Below, one piece after another: positions 26,845 through 35,850 of a DNA stretch of 64,000 nucleotides. Both the position numbers and the translations under genes were made by a program. This DNA comes from Gelidibacter sp038243395. GTDB taxonomy: Bacteria; Bacteroidota; Bacteroidia; Flavobacteriales; Flavobacteriaceae. The notes below the pieces were generated by a model. That model did no database searches. It had not been told where the DNA came from and saw nothing but the letters and a program-made list of their open reading frames with translations. How positions within the stretch are numbered: the stretch's first letter is position 1; each line of letters starts with the position of its first letter. Location: NCBI GenBank assembly GCA_038243395.1, contig JBBSRC010000007.1, positions 1-64,000 on the forward strand. Reading direction: 5' to 3'.

Positions 26845-27010
26845 ATAAGGTTATGTTGATTTTTACATATTTGTTATCACAATGTTAAAAAGGTATAAAG
26901 AAAACATAAAACAGCATTTGGATCAAGTTTTTATGCAATACAGTTCTTCGCGATTGAGTAATGTCATTAGATTTACAAATAAGAATAATATTAATTAAAA
27001 TATAAACATT

Positions 27011-27196
27011 ATGAATTCAGATCAATTTGAAGGTAAGTGGAAACAAATTAAAGGTGACTTTAAAAAGAAATATGGAAAAATCACTGATAATGAATATACC
27101 GAAGCAGAAGGTAACTTTGACAAGTTAGCTGGAAAAGTACAAGAGCGCTACGGCAAGTCTAAAGAAGATTTAAAGGACGAAATCGATAAGTGGTAA
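27011..27196 (+). CDS. CsbD-family stress protein
   Basis: A 61-residue, highly charged, cytoplasmic helical protein (MNSDQFEGKWKQIKGDFKKK, YTEAEGNFDKLAGKVQERYG) matching the CsbD family over its whole length. Family members are strongly induced by general stress, but their molecular role is not established. The gene has its own hairpin terminator at 27232-27258 and stands alone. No clear promoter box is visible in the 165 bp upstream. Confidence 0.93.
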   Translation: MNSDQFEGKWKQIKGDFKKKYGKITDNEYTEAEGNFDKLAGKVQERYGKSKEDLKDEIDKW

Positions 27197-27231
27197 AATA
27201 CCATAATAATCAATTTTGATTATTAATTAAG

Positions 27232-27258
27232 CTCCCAAACAGTCGTTTGGGAGTTTTT
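27232..27258 (+). terminator. CsbD gene terminator
   Basis: A perfect 9-bp stem, CTCCCAAAC (27232-27240) with GTTTGGGAG (27245-27253), closes an AGTC loop and is followed by five Ts. Confidence 0.88.
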
Positions 27259-27365
27259 CTGTTTCATCTATTAAGTGTTTACTCCCTCACAATGAATGGA
27301 ATGACATATATCATAGTTAATAAGTAGAAGATAATTGTATCTTAGAGGAATAAAAAAGGACCATC

Positions 27366-27827
27366 ATGTATACCAATTTAGAAGAAAGAGACAGCCTATC
27401 CGTGCTCGCAAATGATTATTTAGGACATTTGTCCTATATCTACCAAAACAGGCCATTTGTGGTTCCCATCACTTATTTTTATGATGCCGAAAGAAAGGTC
27501 GTGATCTGTTATTCTGGTGAAGGACATAAAATGAATGCCATGCGCAAAAACAATCAAGTTGCACTCAGTGTGGTGGATGTAGACGGTCTTACAAAATGGA
27601 AGTCCGTAATGGCACACGGCGAATTTGAGCAACTCTTTGGCAGTGATGCTAAATCGTATCTGCATAGTTTTTCTTTAGGTATTAAAGAGTTGATAGAAAG
27701 AAAGGAATTGAAGGAGTTAAGCTTTATTAGTGAGTTTTCGAGTAAAGCAGTTAATGAGAACATTCCTATGATCTTCATTATAAAAGTAGATGAAATTACA
27801 GGTAAGATGAGGAGAGATGAAAATTAG
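27366..27827 (+). CDS. Pyridoxamine 5'-phosphate oxidase-family flavin-binding protein
   Basis: A 153-residue split-barrel protein of the PPOX/nitroimidazole-resistance type. It contains the early GHLSYIYQNRPFVVPITYFY strand pair, then VVICYSGEGHKMNAMRKNNQVAL (quoted in part: YSGEGHKMNAMRKN), the usual FMN/F420-contacting turn, then VMAHGEFEQL. Relatives bind FMN or heme and reduce or sequester small molecules. The substrate is unknown. It follows the stress gene csbD by 170 bp but past a terminator, so it is a separate unit. Confidence 0.88.
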   Translation: MYTNLEERDSLSVLANDYLGHLSYIYQNRPFVVPITYFYDAERKVVICYSGEGHKMNAMRKNNQVALSVVDVDGLTKWKSVMAHGEFEQLFGSDAKSYLHSFSLGIKELIERKELKELSFISEFSSKAVNENIPMIFIIKVDEITGKMRRDEN

Positions 27828-28004
27828 AGTTTCTACTTTTAGTTAATGCCTTTGAAATAAACGTTTTCAGAGAATCAACTGGATAACGATAATGTTAACC
27901 TTATAATGTAATGAAAAAGTTCGATTTGAGTTTTTTTTCATGACTTGTATCAATTGATTATTTTAAATAAAAAGGCTCTTATTGGGTGTTTTTATTTCAT
28001 AAAA

Positions 28005-28036
28005 AAAGCTTATTGAAATTAAATTCAATAAGCTTT
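28005..28036 (-). terminator. Terminator of the glutamate-synthase-like gene
   Basis: A perfect 13-bp stem, AAAGCTTATTGAA (28005-28017) with TTCAATAAGCTTT (28024-28036), closes a 6-nt loop. Extra As on the left form the minus-strand U-tract. It lies 20 bp beyond the stop of the minus-strand gene. Confidence 0.85.
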
Positions 28037-28056
28037 GTCTGTATTTAAAATTTAGA

Positions 28057-29646
28057 TTACTTCATAATTCGAGTCAGCTGGAAGAATTTCTTATAGCTAT
28101 CCGGAATGGTGTTAATATCCAATAAGGAACCAGGCTCCATAGGTGGATAAATCTCGTCAAAAGTTTTTACTTCTACGAGTCCCATTCTTTTACTGATATG
28201 GCCACGGGTCAATTCACTTGGGTCATTAAGGCCAGCTGCGGCAACAAGTTCTAAGAAACTATGTATGGTAGCTTCATGATATCTTTTTGCTCGCGGAGCT
28301 TTGTCTTCAACTACCAATCCTTTTACCAAGGAAGCGTTTTGTGTAGCAACCCCAGTTGGGCAGGTGTTCAGATTACATTGTAAAGCTTGAATACAGCCTA
28401 CCGCTAACATCATCGCACGAGCGGTGTTGCAACCATCGGCACCAAAAGCGAGTGCTCTGGCCATATGAAAACCAGTAATTATTTTCCCCGCTACAATAAC
28501 TTTAATGTCCTCTCTCAAATTAAAACCAACTAAGGTGTCATGTACAAAAATCAGACCTTCACGAAGTGGCATCCCCATAGAGTTGGAAAATTCGACAGGT
28601 GATGCACCTGTACCACCTTCACCACCGTCAACGGTAATAAAGTCTGGTCTTATCCCTGTGTACACCATCGCCTCACAAAAGTCCATAAACTCTTGTTTCC
28701 GTCCTAAACATAATTTGAATCCAATCGGCTTCCCGTCAGACAGGTCTCTAAGTCGTTTAATGTAATACATAAACTCGATTGGATCTGCAAATGCCGTATG
28801 AGAGGGTGGTGAATGAACCGCAATACCTGGTTGTACGTGTCTTATTCTCGCAATTTCTGGAGTGTTCTTGGCTGCTGGCAATATCCCTCCGTGGCCCGGT
28901 TTGGCACCTTGAGATAGTTTTATTTCGATCATTTTGACCTGTGGTCGGGTAGCATTTTCTCTGAACGTAACATCGTTAAACGTGCCATCATCGTTTCTAC
29001 ATCCAAAGTAGCCCGTACCGATCTGCCAAATAAGATCGCCACCATTTTCCAAGTGGTAATCACTAATTCCACCTTCGCCTGTATTATGCGCAAAATTCCC
29101 CATTTTGGCACCTTTATTCATTGCTAAAATGGCGTTTTTACTAAGCGATCCAAAACTCATGGCAGATATATTCAACAAACTTGATGAATAGGGTTGTTTA
29201 CATTCTTTTCCACCAATCAATAGTCTCGGAAACTCTCCAATTTCCTTAGGATTTGTTTTAGCATACATGGAGTGTTCGAGCCATTCGTAACCTGAATGAT
29301 ATATATCCATTTGTGTTCCAAAAGGTTCTGTATCAGTCTCACCTTTCGCTCTTCGATAAATTAAGGATCTTAGGATACGATTTAATGGTCTTCCTTCCGT
29401 ATCAGTCTCTACAAAATATTGCATGATTTCTGGACGAATGGATTCTAAAATATATCGGAAACGCCCTAAAAGAGGAAAGTTTCTTCGAATGGTATGTTTG
29501 GTTTGAAGGATATCAAACACACCTAACATTATTAAGGGCAAAACTATAAGGAAAAGCCATAAAATAGGGCTCCAAACAAAAGCAATTCCAACAATGGCTA
29601 CCACTATAATAACCGAAATTAAAATAAATTTTTCGCGTACTTTCAT
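28057..29646 (-). CDS. FMN-binding glutamate synthase-family protein, membrane-anchored
   Basis: A 529-residue protein with one or two N-terminal membrane segments (residues 8-45) followed by a stand-alone glutamate synthase FMN/3Fe-4S domain. Key marks are SAMSFGSLSKNAILAMNKGA, NTGEGGISDYH, GAKPGHGGILP, VDGGEGGTGASP and the C-x5-C-x4-C cluster motif in VGCIQALQCNLNTCPTG. It lacks the glutaminase domain of GltB, so it cannot use glutamine by itself. Such proteins are widespread in Bacteroidota and their substrate is not settled. It stands alone with its own terminator. Confidence 0.9.
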   Translation of the reverse strand: MKVREKFILISVIIVVAIVGIAFVWSPILWLFLIVLPLIMLGVFDILQTKHTIRRNFPLLGRFRYILESIRPEIMQYFVETDTEGRPLNRILRSLIYRRAKGETDTEPFGTQMDIYHSGYEWLEHSMYAKTNPKEIGEFPRLLIGGKECKQPYSSSLLNISAMSFGSLSKNAILAMNKGAKMGNFAHNTGEGGISDYHLENGGDLIWQIGTGYFGCRNDDGTFNDVTFRENATRPQVKMIEIKLSQGAKPGHGGILPAAKNTPEIARIRHVQPGIAVHSPPSHTAFADPIEFMYYIKRLRDLSDGKPIGFKLCLGRKQEFMDFCEAMVYTGIRPDFITVDGGEGGTGASPVEFSNSMGMPLREGLIFVHDTLVGFNLREDIKVIVAGKIITGFHMARALAFGADGCNTARAMMLAVGCIQALQCNLNTCPTGVATQNASLVKGLVVEDKAPRAKRYHEATIHSFLELVAAAGLNDPSELTRGHISKRMGLVEVKTFDEIYPPMEPGSLLDINTIPDSYKKFFQLTRIMK

Positions 29647-29888
29647 CTTTTTATTGATTTAAAATGCAAATATACTATTACATAACTGGATTGCATACTA
29701 AAACGAAATAGTTTAAATTAATTCATGTATTCTTTAATATTATTAACCATTATTTTGGATGAAAAGGTGTCGGTAATTTATTTATTTTCAGTAAAAACTT
29801 ATTTAGAAACAGTTTAGATTCCAATGGGATATTGTATATTTTTATAGGATATACTTTTTTGCACTAACATTTTCAAATATATTTCAGG

Positions 29889-30656
29889 ATGATAGCAGCC
29901 ATTACGCTTTTTCTTGTTGTTTCGCTTTCGGCCCTGATTACCAAAATTGCTACCATTGCTTTGGTGCATACAGGATTATCCTCAGAGAGTGCCAAATTTC
30001 AGTCAAGGTCAGCATACACAGGTGTGGGATTCAGCACTTCTGAATCTGAAAAAATAATGAGCCATCCGGTACGAAGAAAAATAATTTTTAATCTGATGAT
30101 CATTGGAAATGCAGGGATTGTAACTGTCATGTCATCTCTGATATTGACCTTTGTGCTTCCAGAAACTTTGGCTTCAAAACTGTACGGATTGATTATAGTT
30201 ATTGTGGGAATGATTATTATCTGGTTCGCAATTAATAGCAAATGGGTTGATAAAGGTTTGTCAAATTTGATCAATAAAATGCTGACGCGTTATACCGATA
30301 TAGAAATACAAGATTATGCCGCAATCTTACATTTAAAGGATGATTTTAAAATCAGTGAGAAACTAATTAGCGACGCCGATTGGATGGCAAACAAAACTCT
30401 TAAAGATCTCAATTTGAGGAGTGAAGGTCTCATCGTTTTGGGTATTGACCGACATGGTATTGATTATTTAGGATCGCCCAATGGCACTGCTTTGATTTTA
30501 CCGAAGGATGTCATTACGGTTTATGGAAAATCAGAAGTGATAACAAGTATATTCAAAAGGAGGAAAAACTATAAAGCGGAACTTGAACATACCGCCTTTA
30601 TAAAAAAAGAACATGACCGTCTTGAAGACCAAAGTCGAACCGTAGATGAGAATTAA
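29889..30656 (+). CDS. Membrane protein with C-terminal TrkA-C (RCK_C) domain
   Basis: A 255-residue protein with three hydrophobic segments in the first 120 residues (MIAAITLFLVVSLSALITKI, IIFNLMIIGNAGIVTVMSSL, LYGLIIVIVGMIIIWFAI). A cytoplasmic helical linker and a TrkA-C ligand-binding domain (about 160-230: ADWMANKTLKDLNLRSEGLI, ALILPKDVITVYGKSEVI) follow. TrkA-C domains sense nucleotides or ions in potassium and other transport systems. No pore signature is visible, so it may regulate an unlinked channel. It is preceded by a 240-bp AT-rich region. Confidence 0.85.
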   Translation: MIAAITLFLVVSLSALITKIATIALVHTGLSSESAKFQSRSAYTGVGFSTSESEKIMSHPVRRKIIFNLMIIGNAGIVTVMSSLILTFVLPETLASKLYGLIIVIVGMIIIWFAINSKWVDKGLSNLINKMLTRYTDIEIQDYAAILHLKDDFKISEKLISDADWMANKTLKDLNLRSEGLIVLGIDRHGIDYLGSPNGTALILPKDVITVYGKSEVITSIFKRRKNYKAELEHTAFIKKEHDRLEDQSRTVDEN

Positions 30657-30726
30657 ATAGTATTACTTTAATAAAATTTTGGCTTAAGTAAACATTTTTT
30701 TCCAATGTGACTTTTATCTTTGCAGA

Positions 30727-30840
30727 ATGCGAGCAGTTTATTCTTTTCAGTTCACTTTAGCAATTACTCCCAATTCAAATTCATTTTTTGAACGTATTGA
30801 TTGGATTATAAAGATAGCTCCCGAAATTCTAGCACAATAG
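30727..30840 (+). CDS. Possible small protein or leader peptide (37 aa)
   Basis: An ATG at 30727 opens a 37-codon frame (MRAVYSFQFTLAITPNSNSF, ends IIKIAPEILAQ) that stops 4 bp before the MFS transporter start. A TATCTTTG -7 box lies at 30715-30722, only 5 bp upstream of the ATG, so the message would be almost leaderless. Spacing suggests coupling with the transporter. I recognise no family, and it could be a chance frame. Confidence 0.3.
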   Translation: MRAVYSFQFTLAITPNSNSFFERIDWIIKIAPEILAQ

Positions 30841-30844
30841 TTTA

Positions 30845-32008
30845 ATGACATCAAAACTTTCAAATTCGGTCTTATACCTCATGAGTATTTCTGCGGGGCT
30901 TATTGTGGCTAATCTTTATTATAATCAACCGCTTTTAAACCTGATTGCTGATACTTATGGCGTTACGGAATCCGCTGTGAGTAATGTAGCTTTGTCCACG
31001 CAGTTGGGTTACGCCTTTGGTTTGTTGTTTATAAATCCATTAGGAGATAAGCTTTCCAATCATAAAATTCTTCTTTTCGATTTTATGGTTATGATTGTGG
31101 CGCTTATTGCTGCGGCAATGTCTCCAACACTAATGGCGTTGATAATAAGTAGTTTTTTTATAGGATTTACCTCTTCAGTTCCGCAATTGTTCGTTCCAAT
31201 GGCAGCACAAATGTCTGACGAAAAGGGTAGAGGCCGTGCCATTGGTATTGTAATGAGTGGTTTGTTAATAGGGATTTTGGGTAGTCGCATCATCAGCGGA
31301 TTTATTGGAGAGGCATTTGGTTGGCGGGTTATGTATTATGGGGCTGCCATTTTGATGATGGCACTATTTGTCATTTTAAAATCCAAGCTGCCAAAATTAG
31401 TTCCTAACTACAAAGGGACCTACGGTAAGTTAATGGCCTCGCTCTGGCATTATTTTAAAACTGAACCAGCATTACGACTGGCTGCCCTAAGAGGCGCATT
31501 GGGTTTTGCGGGTTTAAGTGCATTTTGGACAACGTTGGTGTTCCTTATGGAAGATTCTTTTGGGTATGGAAGCACTATTACCGGAGCTTTTGGAGTTTTT
31601 GGAATCGTCGGAGCTTTGGGTGCAACGGTTGTCGGAAAAATGAGTGATAAAATCAGTAAAAATAAAATCATTCTTTATGCGTCGATTTTGCTCGTGCTGT
31701 CATGGCTGATATTTTTGGTGTCTGACAATTCTATAATAGGTTTGATTATAGGAATCGTTATCGTTGACTTGGGGTTGCAGGCATTGCATATCACCAATCA
31801 AAACATTATTTTTTCGAAGAATCCTGAAGCTCGAAATCGGGTCAATACAGTTTATATGGTAGGCTTTTTCATTGGCGGTGCGTTTGGTACTACATTAGGT
31901 GCTATTGCCTGGCAACATTATGGATGGATGGGTGTGAGTTACTTGGGGACCGCTCTGTCATTAGCCATATTAATAGTACATCTTATCTTTAAAAACAAAA
32001 CAATATAA
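30845..32008 (+). CDS. MFS transporter (YdeA/AraJ-like, 12 TM)
   Basis: A 387-residue major-facilitator protein with 12 predicted membrane segments. The MFS loop 2-3 signature is reduced to NPLGDKLSNHKILL, and the second-half equivalent is VGKMSDKISKNKII. Family level suggests proton-driven efflux of a small molecule such as a sugar or drug. The DsrE-like gene begins 5 bp after its stop, so the two form an operon. The substrate is unknown. The first half starts after a possible 37-aa leader frame. Confidence 0.92.
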   Translation: MTSKLSNSVLYLMSISAGLIVANLYYNQPLLNLIADTYGVTESAVSNVALSTQLGYAFGLLFINPLGDKLSNHKILLFDFMVMIVALIAAAMSPTLMALIISSFFIGFTSSVPQLFVPMAAQMSDEKGRGRAIGIVMSGLLIGILGSRIISGFIGEAFGWRVMYYGAAILMMALFVILKSKLPKLVPNYKGTYGKLMASLWHYFKTEPALRLAALRGALGFAGLSAFWTTLVFLMEDSFGYGSTITGAFGVFGIVGALGATVVGKMSDKISKNKIILYASILLVLSWLIFLVSDNSIIGLIIGIVIVDLGLQALHITNQNIIFSKNPEARNRVNTVYMVGFFIGGAFGTTLGAIAWQHYGWMGVSYLGTALSLAILIVHLIFKNKTI

Positions 32009-32013
32009 TAGCT

Positions 32014-32553
32014 ATGAAGAATACAATCAAAGTGCTGGCCGTATTATTAACATTATTTATCCAAAATACTATGAAAGCTCAAAACTGGGAAACGCCAATT
32101 ATTGAAGGTTACGGAAAAATTGTCCATTATGAACAGGCACAAAACAAACCAGATCCTTCAAAAGAATATAAAATCATCTTTCATATTAAAGATGGTAAAG
32201 AGCGTGAGGGCGTGAATGAAGGGCTTTGGAAAATCGCCAGGCTCATTAATCTTATGGGAAGCTACAAAGTCCCACAAGACCATTTAAAAATAGTTGCAGT
32301 CATAAGTGGAACAGCAACCCCAGTTGTCCTCACGCAGGATGAACATCAAAAGCGACAACAAACTGCAAATCCAAACCTCGATTTATTGAGCAAATTAAAA
32401 GAGTACCATGTAAAAATTTTAGTTTGCGGACAGGCCTTGGGAAAACATAAAATTGATCCCGAAAGAGATTTAAATCAATATGTGGAAGTGACAGTTTCTG
32501 CTTTAACTGCTATCCCTATCTATCAAATGGAAGGTTACATGCCTATGTTTTAA
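32014..32553 (+). CDS. DsrE-family exported protein
   Basis: A 179-residue protein with a Sec signal (MKNTIKVLAVLLTLFIQNTM, ends KAQ) and a DsrE/DsrF-like alpha-beta domain. Visible parts are YKIIFHIKDGKEREGVNEGL, KIVAVISGTATPVVL and the KILVCGQAL segment with its single family cysteine. Cytoplasmic DsrE proteins relay sulfur; exported versions with one cysteine are common in Bacteroidota and uncharacterised. It is translationally linked to the MFS gene (5-bp gap), suggesting export-linked sulfur or metal handling, which is inference. Confidence 0.87.
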   Translation: MKNTIKVLAVLLTLFIQNTMKAQNWETPIIEGYGKIVHYEQAQNKPDPSKEYKIIFHIKDGKEREGVNEGLWKIARLINLMGSYKVPQDHLKIVAVISGTATPVVLTQDEHQKRQQTANPNLDLLSKLKEYHVKILVCGQALGKHKIDPERDLNQYVEVTVSALTAIPIYQMEGYMPMF

Positions 32554-32602
32554 ATTTTTTAAAATTTTCGTAATTCAAATTATAACAAAACTTTACAATT
32601 AT

Positions 32603-32637
32603 TTAGTTCGCATTGTTATGAACTAAGTGTATTTTTG
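32603..32637 (+). promoter_or_regulatory. Operator-promoter module of the GbsR-family gene (site 1)
   Basis: A perfect inverted repeat TTAGTTC-N10-GAACTAA (32603-32626) is followed after 3 nt by TATTTTTG (32630-32637). The palindrome covers the -33 region, the position expected of a repressor site. The ATG at 32652 is only 14 bp beyond the -7 box. Sites 2 (33198) and 3 (49979) share the same architecture. Confidence 0.75.
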
Positions 32638-32651
32638 GGAAAAAGCAAGAC

Positions 32652-33122
32652 ATGTCCATCTCAAAAGAAAAACAAACACTCATTGAGGAAATAGGCCTCC
32701 AGTTAGAATCAAGATTGCACCTTGCACCATTGTCTGCACGCATATACGCTTTGTTGACCTTATCGTCAAATACGGGATTGACCTTTGAAGAGATACGGGA
32801 AACTATAGGATCGAGCAAAAGTTCGACGTCGGTAAATTTGAATGTTCTTTCTCAATTAAAGCACATTGATTATTATACTAAACTAGGAGATAGGAAGCGT
32901 TATTTTAAGATTGCAAAATATTTTCAATTGTCCACATTAGAAGCGCGACATAAGGCCTTGCAGGATGAAATTAAGTTGGTTGAAAAAATCACACACTACA
33001 ATAAAATCCATTATCCAGAAAAACTTGCGAGTGAAGAATCTGTAGGAGAAATCACTAAAAATTATCTGCTTCAGATGCAGGAGCTGGTTGCTGTTACCAT
33101 TGATAAAATTACTAAGCATTAA
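32652..33122 (+). CDS. GbsR/MarR-family transcriptional regulator
   Basis: A 156-residue winged-helix regulator of the GbsR type. The N-terminal helix (EKQTLIEEIGLQLESRLHLA) precedes the winged helix (LSARIYALLTLSSNTGLTFE, then SSKSSTSVNLNVLSQLKHI, then a wing YTKLGDRKRYFKI). The C-terminal helices (100-155) dimerise. Its promoter carries the TTAGTTC/GAACTAA palindrome, and the same site precedes the neighbouring PepSY-like gene and an outer-membrane gene at 50 kb. It is most simply an autorepressor of a small envelope regulon, which is inference from site placement. Confidence 0.93.
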   Translation: MSISKEKQTLIEEIGLQLESRLHLAPLSARIYALLTLSSNTGLTFEEIRETIGSSKSSTSVNLNVLSQLKHIDYYTKLGDRKRYFKIAKYFQLSTLEARHKALQDEIKLVEKITHYNKIHYPEKLASEESVGEITKNYLLQMQELVAVTIDKITKH

Positions 33123-33197
33123 AATTTTAATACCTCTTACGATTTAGTTTTAATTGCAATATACCCAAAAATAAATTTAACAATAGTTTACCAGTCT

Positions 33198-33232
33198 TTA
33201 GTTCGTAATGTTATGAACTAATCTTAACTTTG
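33198..33232 (+). promoter_or_regulatory. Operator-promoter module of the PepSY-like gene (site 2)
   Basis: A perfect inverted repeat TTAGTTC-N10-GAACTAA (33198-33221) is followed after 3 nt by TAACTTTG (33225-33232). Arm sequence, 10-nt spacer and 3-nt gap to the -7 box are identical to site 1. Transcription would start near 33235, 24 nt before the ATG. Confidence 0.78.
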
Positions 33233-33258
33233 TTGTATAACCAGAAATATATACTATT

Positions 33259-33702
33259 ATGAAAACAATAAAAATAGCGTTGCTTGCAATATTTGTAACA
33301 GTAACCATGAACGCTCAAACAATTGTAGCTACCGAAGTGCCCGCCAATTTTACGGAAGGTCTTCTGAAAGTATATCCTAACGCTACCGATATAAAATGGG
33401 AAAGGAATAATGATAACTACAAAGTAGAATTTAGGGATGGGCAATTAGGACATATGGTGCACTTCAATAAGCAGGGTGATCGCATTAGGGTAGAGGCCAA
33501 AATGATTACAACTGAGTTGCCTGAGATGATCGCACAGGATTTAAAGAAAAATTATTCAGATTATAATATAGATTCGGTACACTCTATTATTAAAAATGAC
33601 AGGACTACTTACAAAGTTGTGCTGCAAAAGAAAGATTGGGTTGAGGAAATTACATTGGTTTACAGTGGTTCAGGAGAAGTTTTAGGTGTGAATAAATATT
33701 AA
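33259..33702 (+). CDS. Exported PepSY-like protein
   Basis: A 147-residue protein with a Sec signal (MKTIKIALLAIFVTVTMNAQ). Two PepSY-like repeats follow (ANFTEGLLKVYPNATDIKWE, YKVEFRDGQLGHMVHFNKQG; EMIAQDLKKNYSDYNIDSVH, TYKVVLQKKDWVEEITLVYS), each a helix with a curved sheet as in BLIP-like periplasmic proteins. It is expected in the periplasm. Its promoter carries the same operator as the adjacent GbsR regulator, so it is probably the regulator's main local target. Function is unknown. Confidence 0.88.
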   Translation: MKTIKIALLAIFVTVTMNAQTIVATEVPANFTEGLLKVYPNATDIKWERNNDNYKVEFRDGQLGHMVHFNKQGDRIRVEAKMITTELPEMIAQDLKKNYSDYNIDSVHSIIKNDRTTYKVVLQKKDWVEEITLVYSGSGEVLGVNKY

Positions 33703-33849
33703 TTTACACATTTTATTTAAAAGGTATGGTTCTTGGAAGTCATACCAACAAAGAATTAAATTTTAATAAAATTATCGAAAGCTGGGGTAAATTAAAACCT
33801 TTGAGTTTCGGTTTTAATAAGTACTATTATTAATTTAAAAACAAAAAAA

Positions 33850-34677
33850 ATGAAATTAAAAGCATTAACCCTTGCACTTATAGCATTAACGATAATGAGC
33901 TGTAATACGAGCAAAAAGACAAGTTCTGAAGCGCCAGAAGGCATGACTGAAACTTCCAAGCCATCTGCATCCAATGCCATCGAAAACACCAGTTGGATCA
34001 TTACCACTTTGGAAGGTAAGAAAATTGCTGATCCAGAAAATAATGGTCGCGTGATTCACTTTATGTTGAATTCAAAGGATAATCGTGTCACTGGATATGC
34101 TGGTTGTAATACTTTCATGGGTACTTATAAATTAGAAGAAGGCAACCGTATTTCCTTCTCACAAATGGGATCTACACGTATGGCCTGTCCGGAAGCAAAA
34201 ATTAATGAGGCACAAATACTGAGTGTTTTTGAAACCGCTGATAATTTTACGATTACGAATGGTAAGTTAGCCTTAAACAAGGCAAAAATGGCGCCGTTAG
34301 CCGAATTTAAAAAAGATGGAAACGCACCAATAGTGGAAAAATATTGGAAATTGAAAACTTTGGAAGGTAAAAATGTTGAAATGGCTGATAATCAAGAACG
34401 CGAAATATTCTTCACATTAAAAGCTCAAGATAATAGAGTAACCGGATTTGCTGGTTGCAATTCCATTTCTGGAGAATACATGTTAGAAGAAGGTAACAGA
34501 ATTCGTTTTGATAAGATGGCTACCAGTTTAATGATGTGTCCAGATGTCGATGTCAACGAATCTGAGTTTTTGAAAGTTTTTGAGTTGGCCGACAATTATA
34601 CTATTAATGGCGACGAGTTGTCTTTAAACGTTGGTAGGAGAGCACCTCTAGCAGTATTCGAAGCGGTATATTTTTAA
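33850..34677 (+). CDS. Lipoprotein with two META (HslJ-like) domains
   Basis: A 275-residue lipoprotein (signal MKLKALTLALIALTIMSC) with two tandem META/DUF306 domains, about 48-155 and 165-270. They are clearly duplicated: TSWIITTLEGKKI and YWKLKTLEGKNV; NRVTGYAGCNTFMGTYKLEE and NRVTGFAGCNSISGEYMLEE; STRMACPEA and TSLMMCPDV. Each keeps the domain's cysteine pair. META proteins are envelope proteins linked to heat or drug tolerance in other bacteria; their activity is unknown. The gene is 147 bp downstream of the PepSY-like gene and has no operator of its own. Confidence 0.92.
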   Translation: MKLKALTLALIALTIMSCNTSKKTSSEAPEGMTETSKPSASNAIENTSWIITTLEGKKIADPENNGRVIHFMLNSKDNRVTGYAGCNTFMGTYKLEEGNRISFSQMGSTRMACPEAKINEAQILSVFETADNFTITNGKLALNKAKMAPLAEFKKDGNAPIVEKYWKLKTLEGKNVEMADNQEREIFFTLKAQDNRVTGFAGCNSISGEYMLEEGNRIRFDKMATSLMMCPDVDVNESEFLKVFELADNYTINGDELSLNVGRRAPLAVFEAVYF

Positions 34678-34776
34678 TTAGAAATACCATTCTAAAAAAA
34701 TAAAAAATCAAAATTTATTTTAAGAATTGAAAAGTTCAATTTATAATAACTTTATTAACCTTTTAAAACTTGAGTA

Positions 34777-35850
34777 ATGAATCCAATTTTAAAAAAGCTT
34801 AAAAACATTAATTCTGAGAATTGCGTTACCATTATAATGAATTCGCACAGAACCAAACCAGATTATCTAAAAGATGAACTGAATCTTAAAAATCACATTA
34901 AAGAGGTGGAAACCAGACTTCTTTCAGATACTACTAAACGGGATGCAACAAAGTTGATTGAAAAATTGCATGCATTAGCAGGTACAATAGACCACAGTCA
35001 TAATCTCCAAAGTCTGATGCTTTTTGTAAATCATGATATTGCGGAGTATACAAGATTACCTATAAAAGTAGTTGATCGCGTTATCATCGACGATACGTTT
35101 GCCACCAGAGATTTGGTAAGATCAATGCATGCTGAAGCTCATTATTATATACTTGTTTTAAGTCAAGAGAAAGCGCGGTTAATTGAAGCAATGAATGATC
35201 ACGTCATTCATGAATTTAAGTCTCCTTTTCCAATGGAAAATACTCAGTTCTTTACGAAGAATAAGACTGAAGCAGCAGTAGCATCAAAAAAATCAAACCT
35301 GATTGCCGAATTCTTTAATACCGTTGACAAGGCAGTGAATGTGATTAGGAAGGATAATCCACTTCCGGTTTTAATTTGTACTGTAGAAGAGAACTATTCT
35401 GAATATTTAAAAATTGCGGATCAAAAAGAAAGTATTTTCACTTCGTTTTTAAATAAAAATCGGATGAGTGAAAAGGATCATGCCATTGTTTTGGAAGCAT
35501 CAAAAATTGTGGAAGATCACAATAATAAAAGGAATAATAATAGAAAGGAAGAATTGTTAAAGGCAGTTTCTGAAAACAAGTTCCTAAGTGATACCAATGA
35601 GATTTGGAAAGCTATTTCTGAAGGAAAAATACAAACTCTATTTATTGAGCAAGGTTTGTTTCAACCAGCAGTTATGGAAAATGACGAAATCGTCTATGTA
35701 TCCGAAGATCATAGAACTGACAAAGGTGTTATAGACGACGTTTTCGACGAAATGATTGAATTGAATATGAATTTTGGAGGCGATGTTGTATTTCTTCCAA
35801 AAGGTGAATTAGAGAAATTTAATGGTTTCGGTGCAGTAACACGTTACTAA
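34777..35850 (+). CDS. eRF1-like (baeRF) family protein, possible ribosome-hibernation factor
   Basis: A 357-residue protein of the bacterial eRF1/Pelota-related (baeRF) group, which includes the recently described hibernation factor Balon. N-terminal CVTIIMNSHRTKP, the middle domain with HAEAHYYILVLSQEKARLIE, and the C-terminal GVIDDVFDEMIELN and GDVVFLPKGELEKFNGFGAVTRY (quoted in part) fit that group. There is no GGQ peptide-release motif, so it is not a release factor. A promoter-like TTG-N17-TAACTTTA lies at 34727-34754. Neighbours are envelope and stress genes. A role at idle ribosomes is inference from family. Confidence 0.82.
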   Translation: MNPILKKLKNINSENCVTIIMNSHRTKPDYLKDELNLKNHIKEVETRLLSDTTKRDATKLIEKLHALAGTIDHSHNLQSLMLFVNHDIAEYTRLPIKVVDRVIIDDTFATRDLVRSMHAEAHYYILVLSQEKARLIEAMNDHVIHEFKSPFPMENTQFFTKNKTEAAVASKKSNLIAEFFNTVDKAVNVIRKDNPLPVLICTVEENYSEYLKIADQKESIFTSFLNKNRMSEKDHAIVLEASKIVEDHNNKRNNNRKEELLKAVSENKFLSDTNEIWKAISEGKIQTLFIEQGLFQPAVMENDEIVYVSEDHRTDKGVIDDVFDEMIELNMNFGGDVVFLPKGELEKFNGFGAVTRY

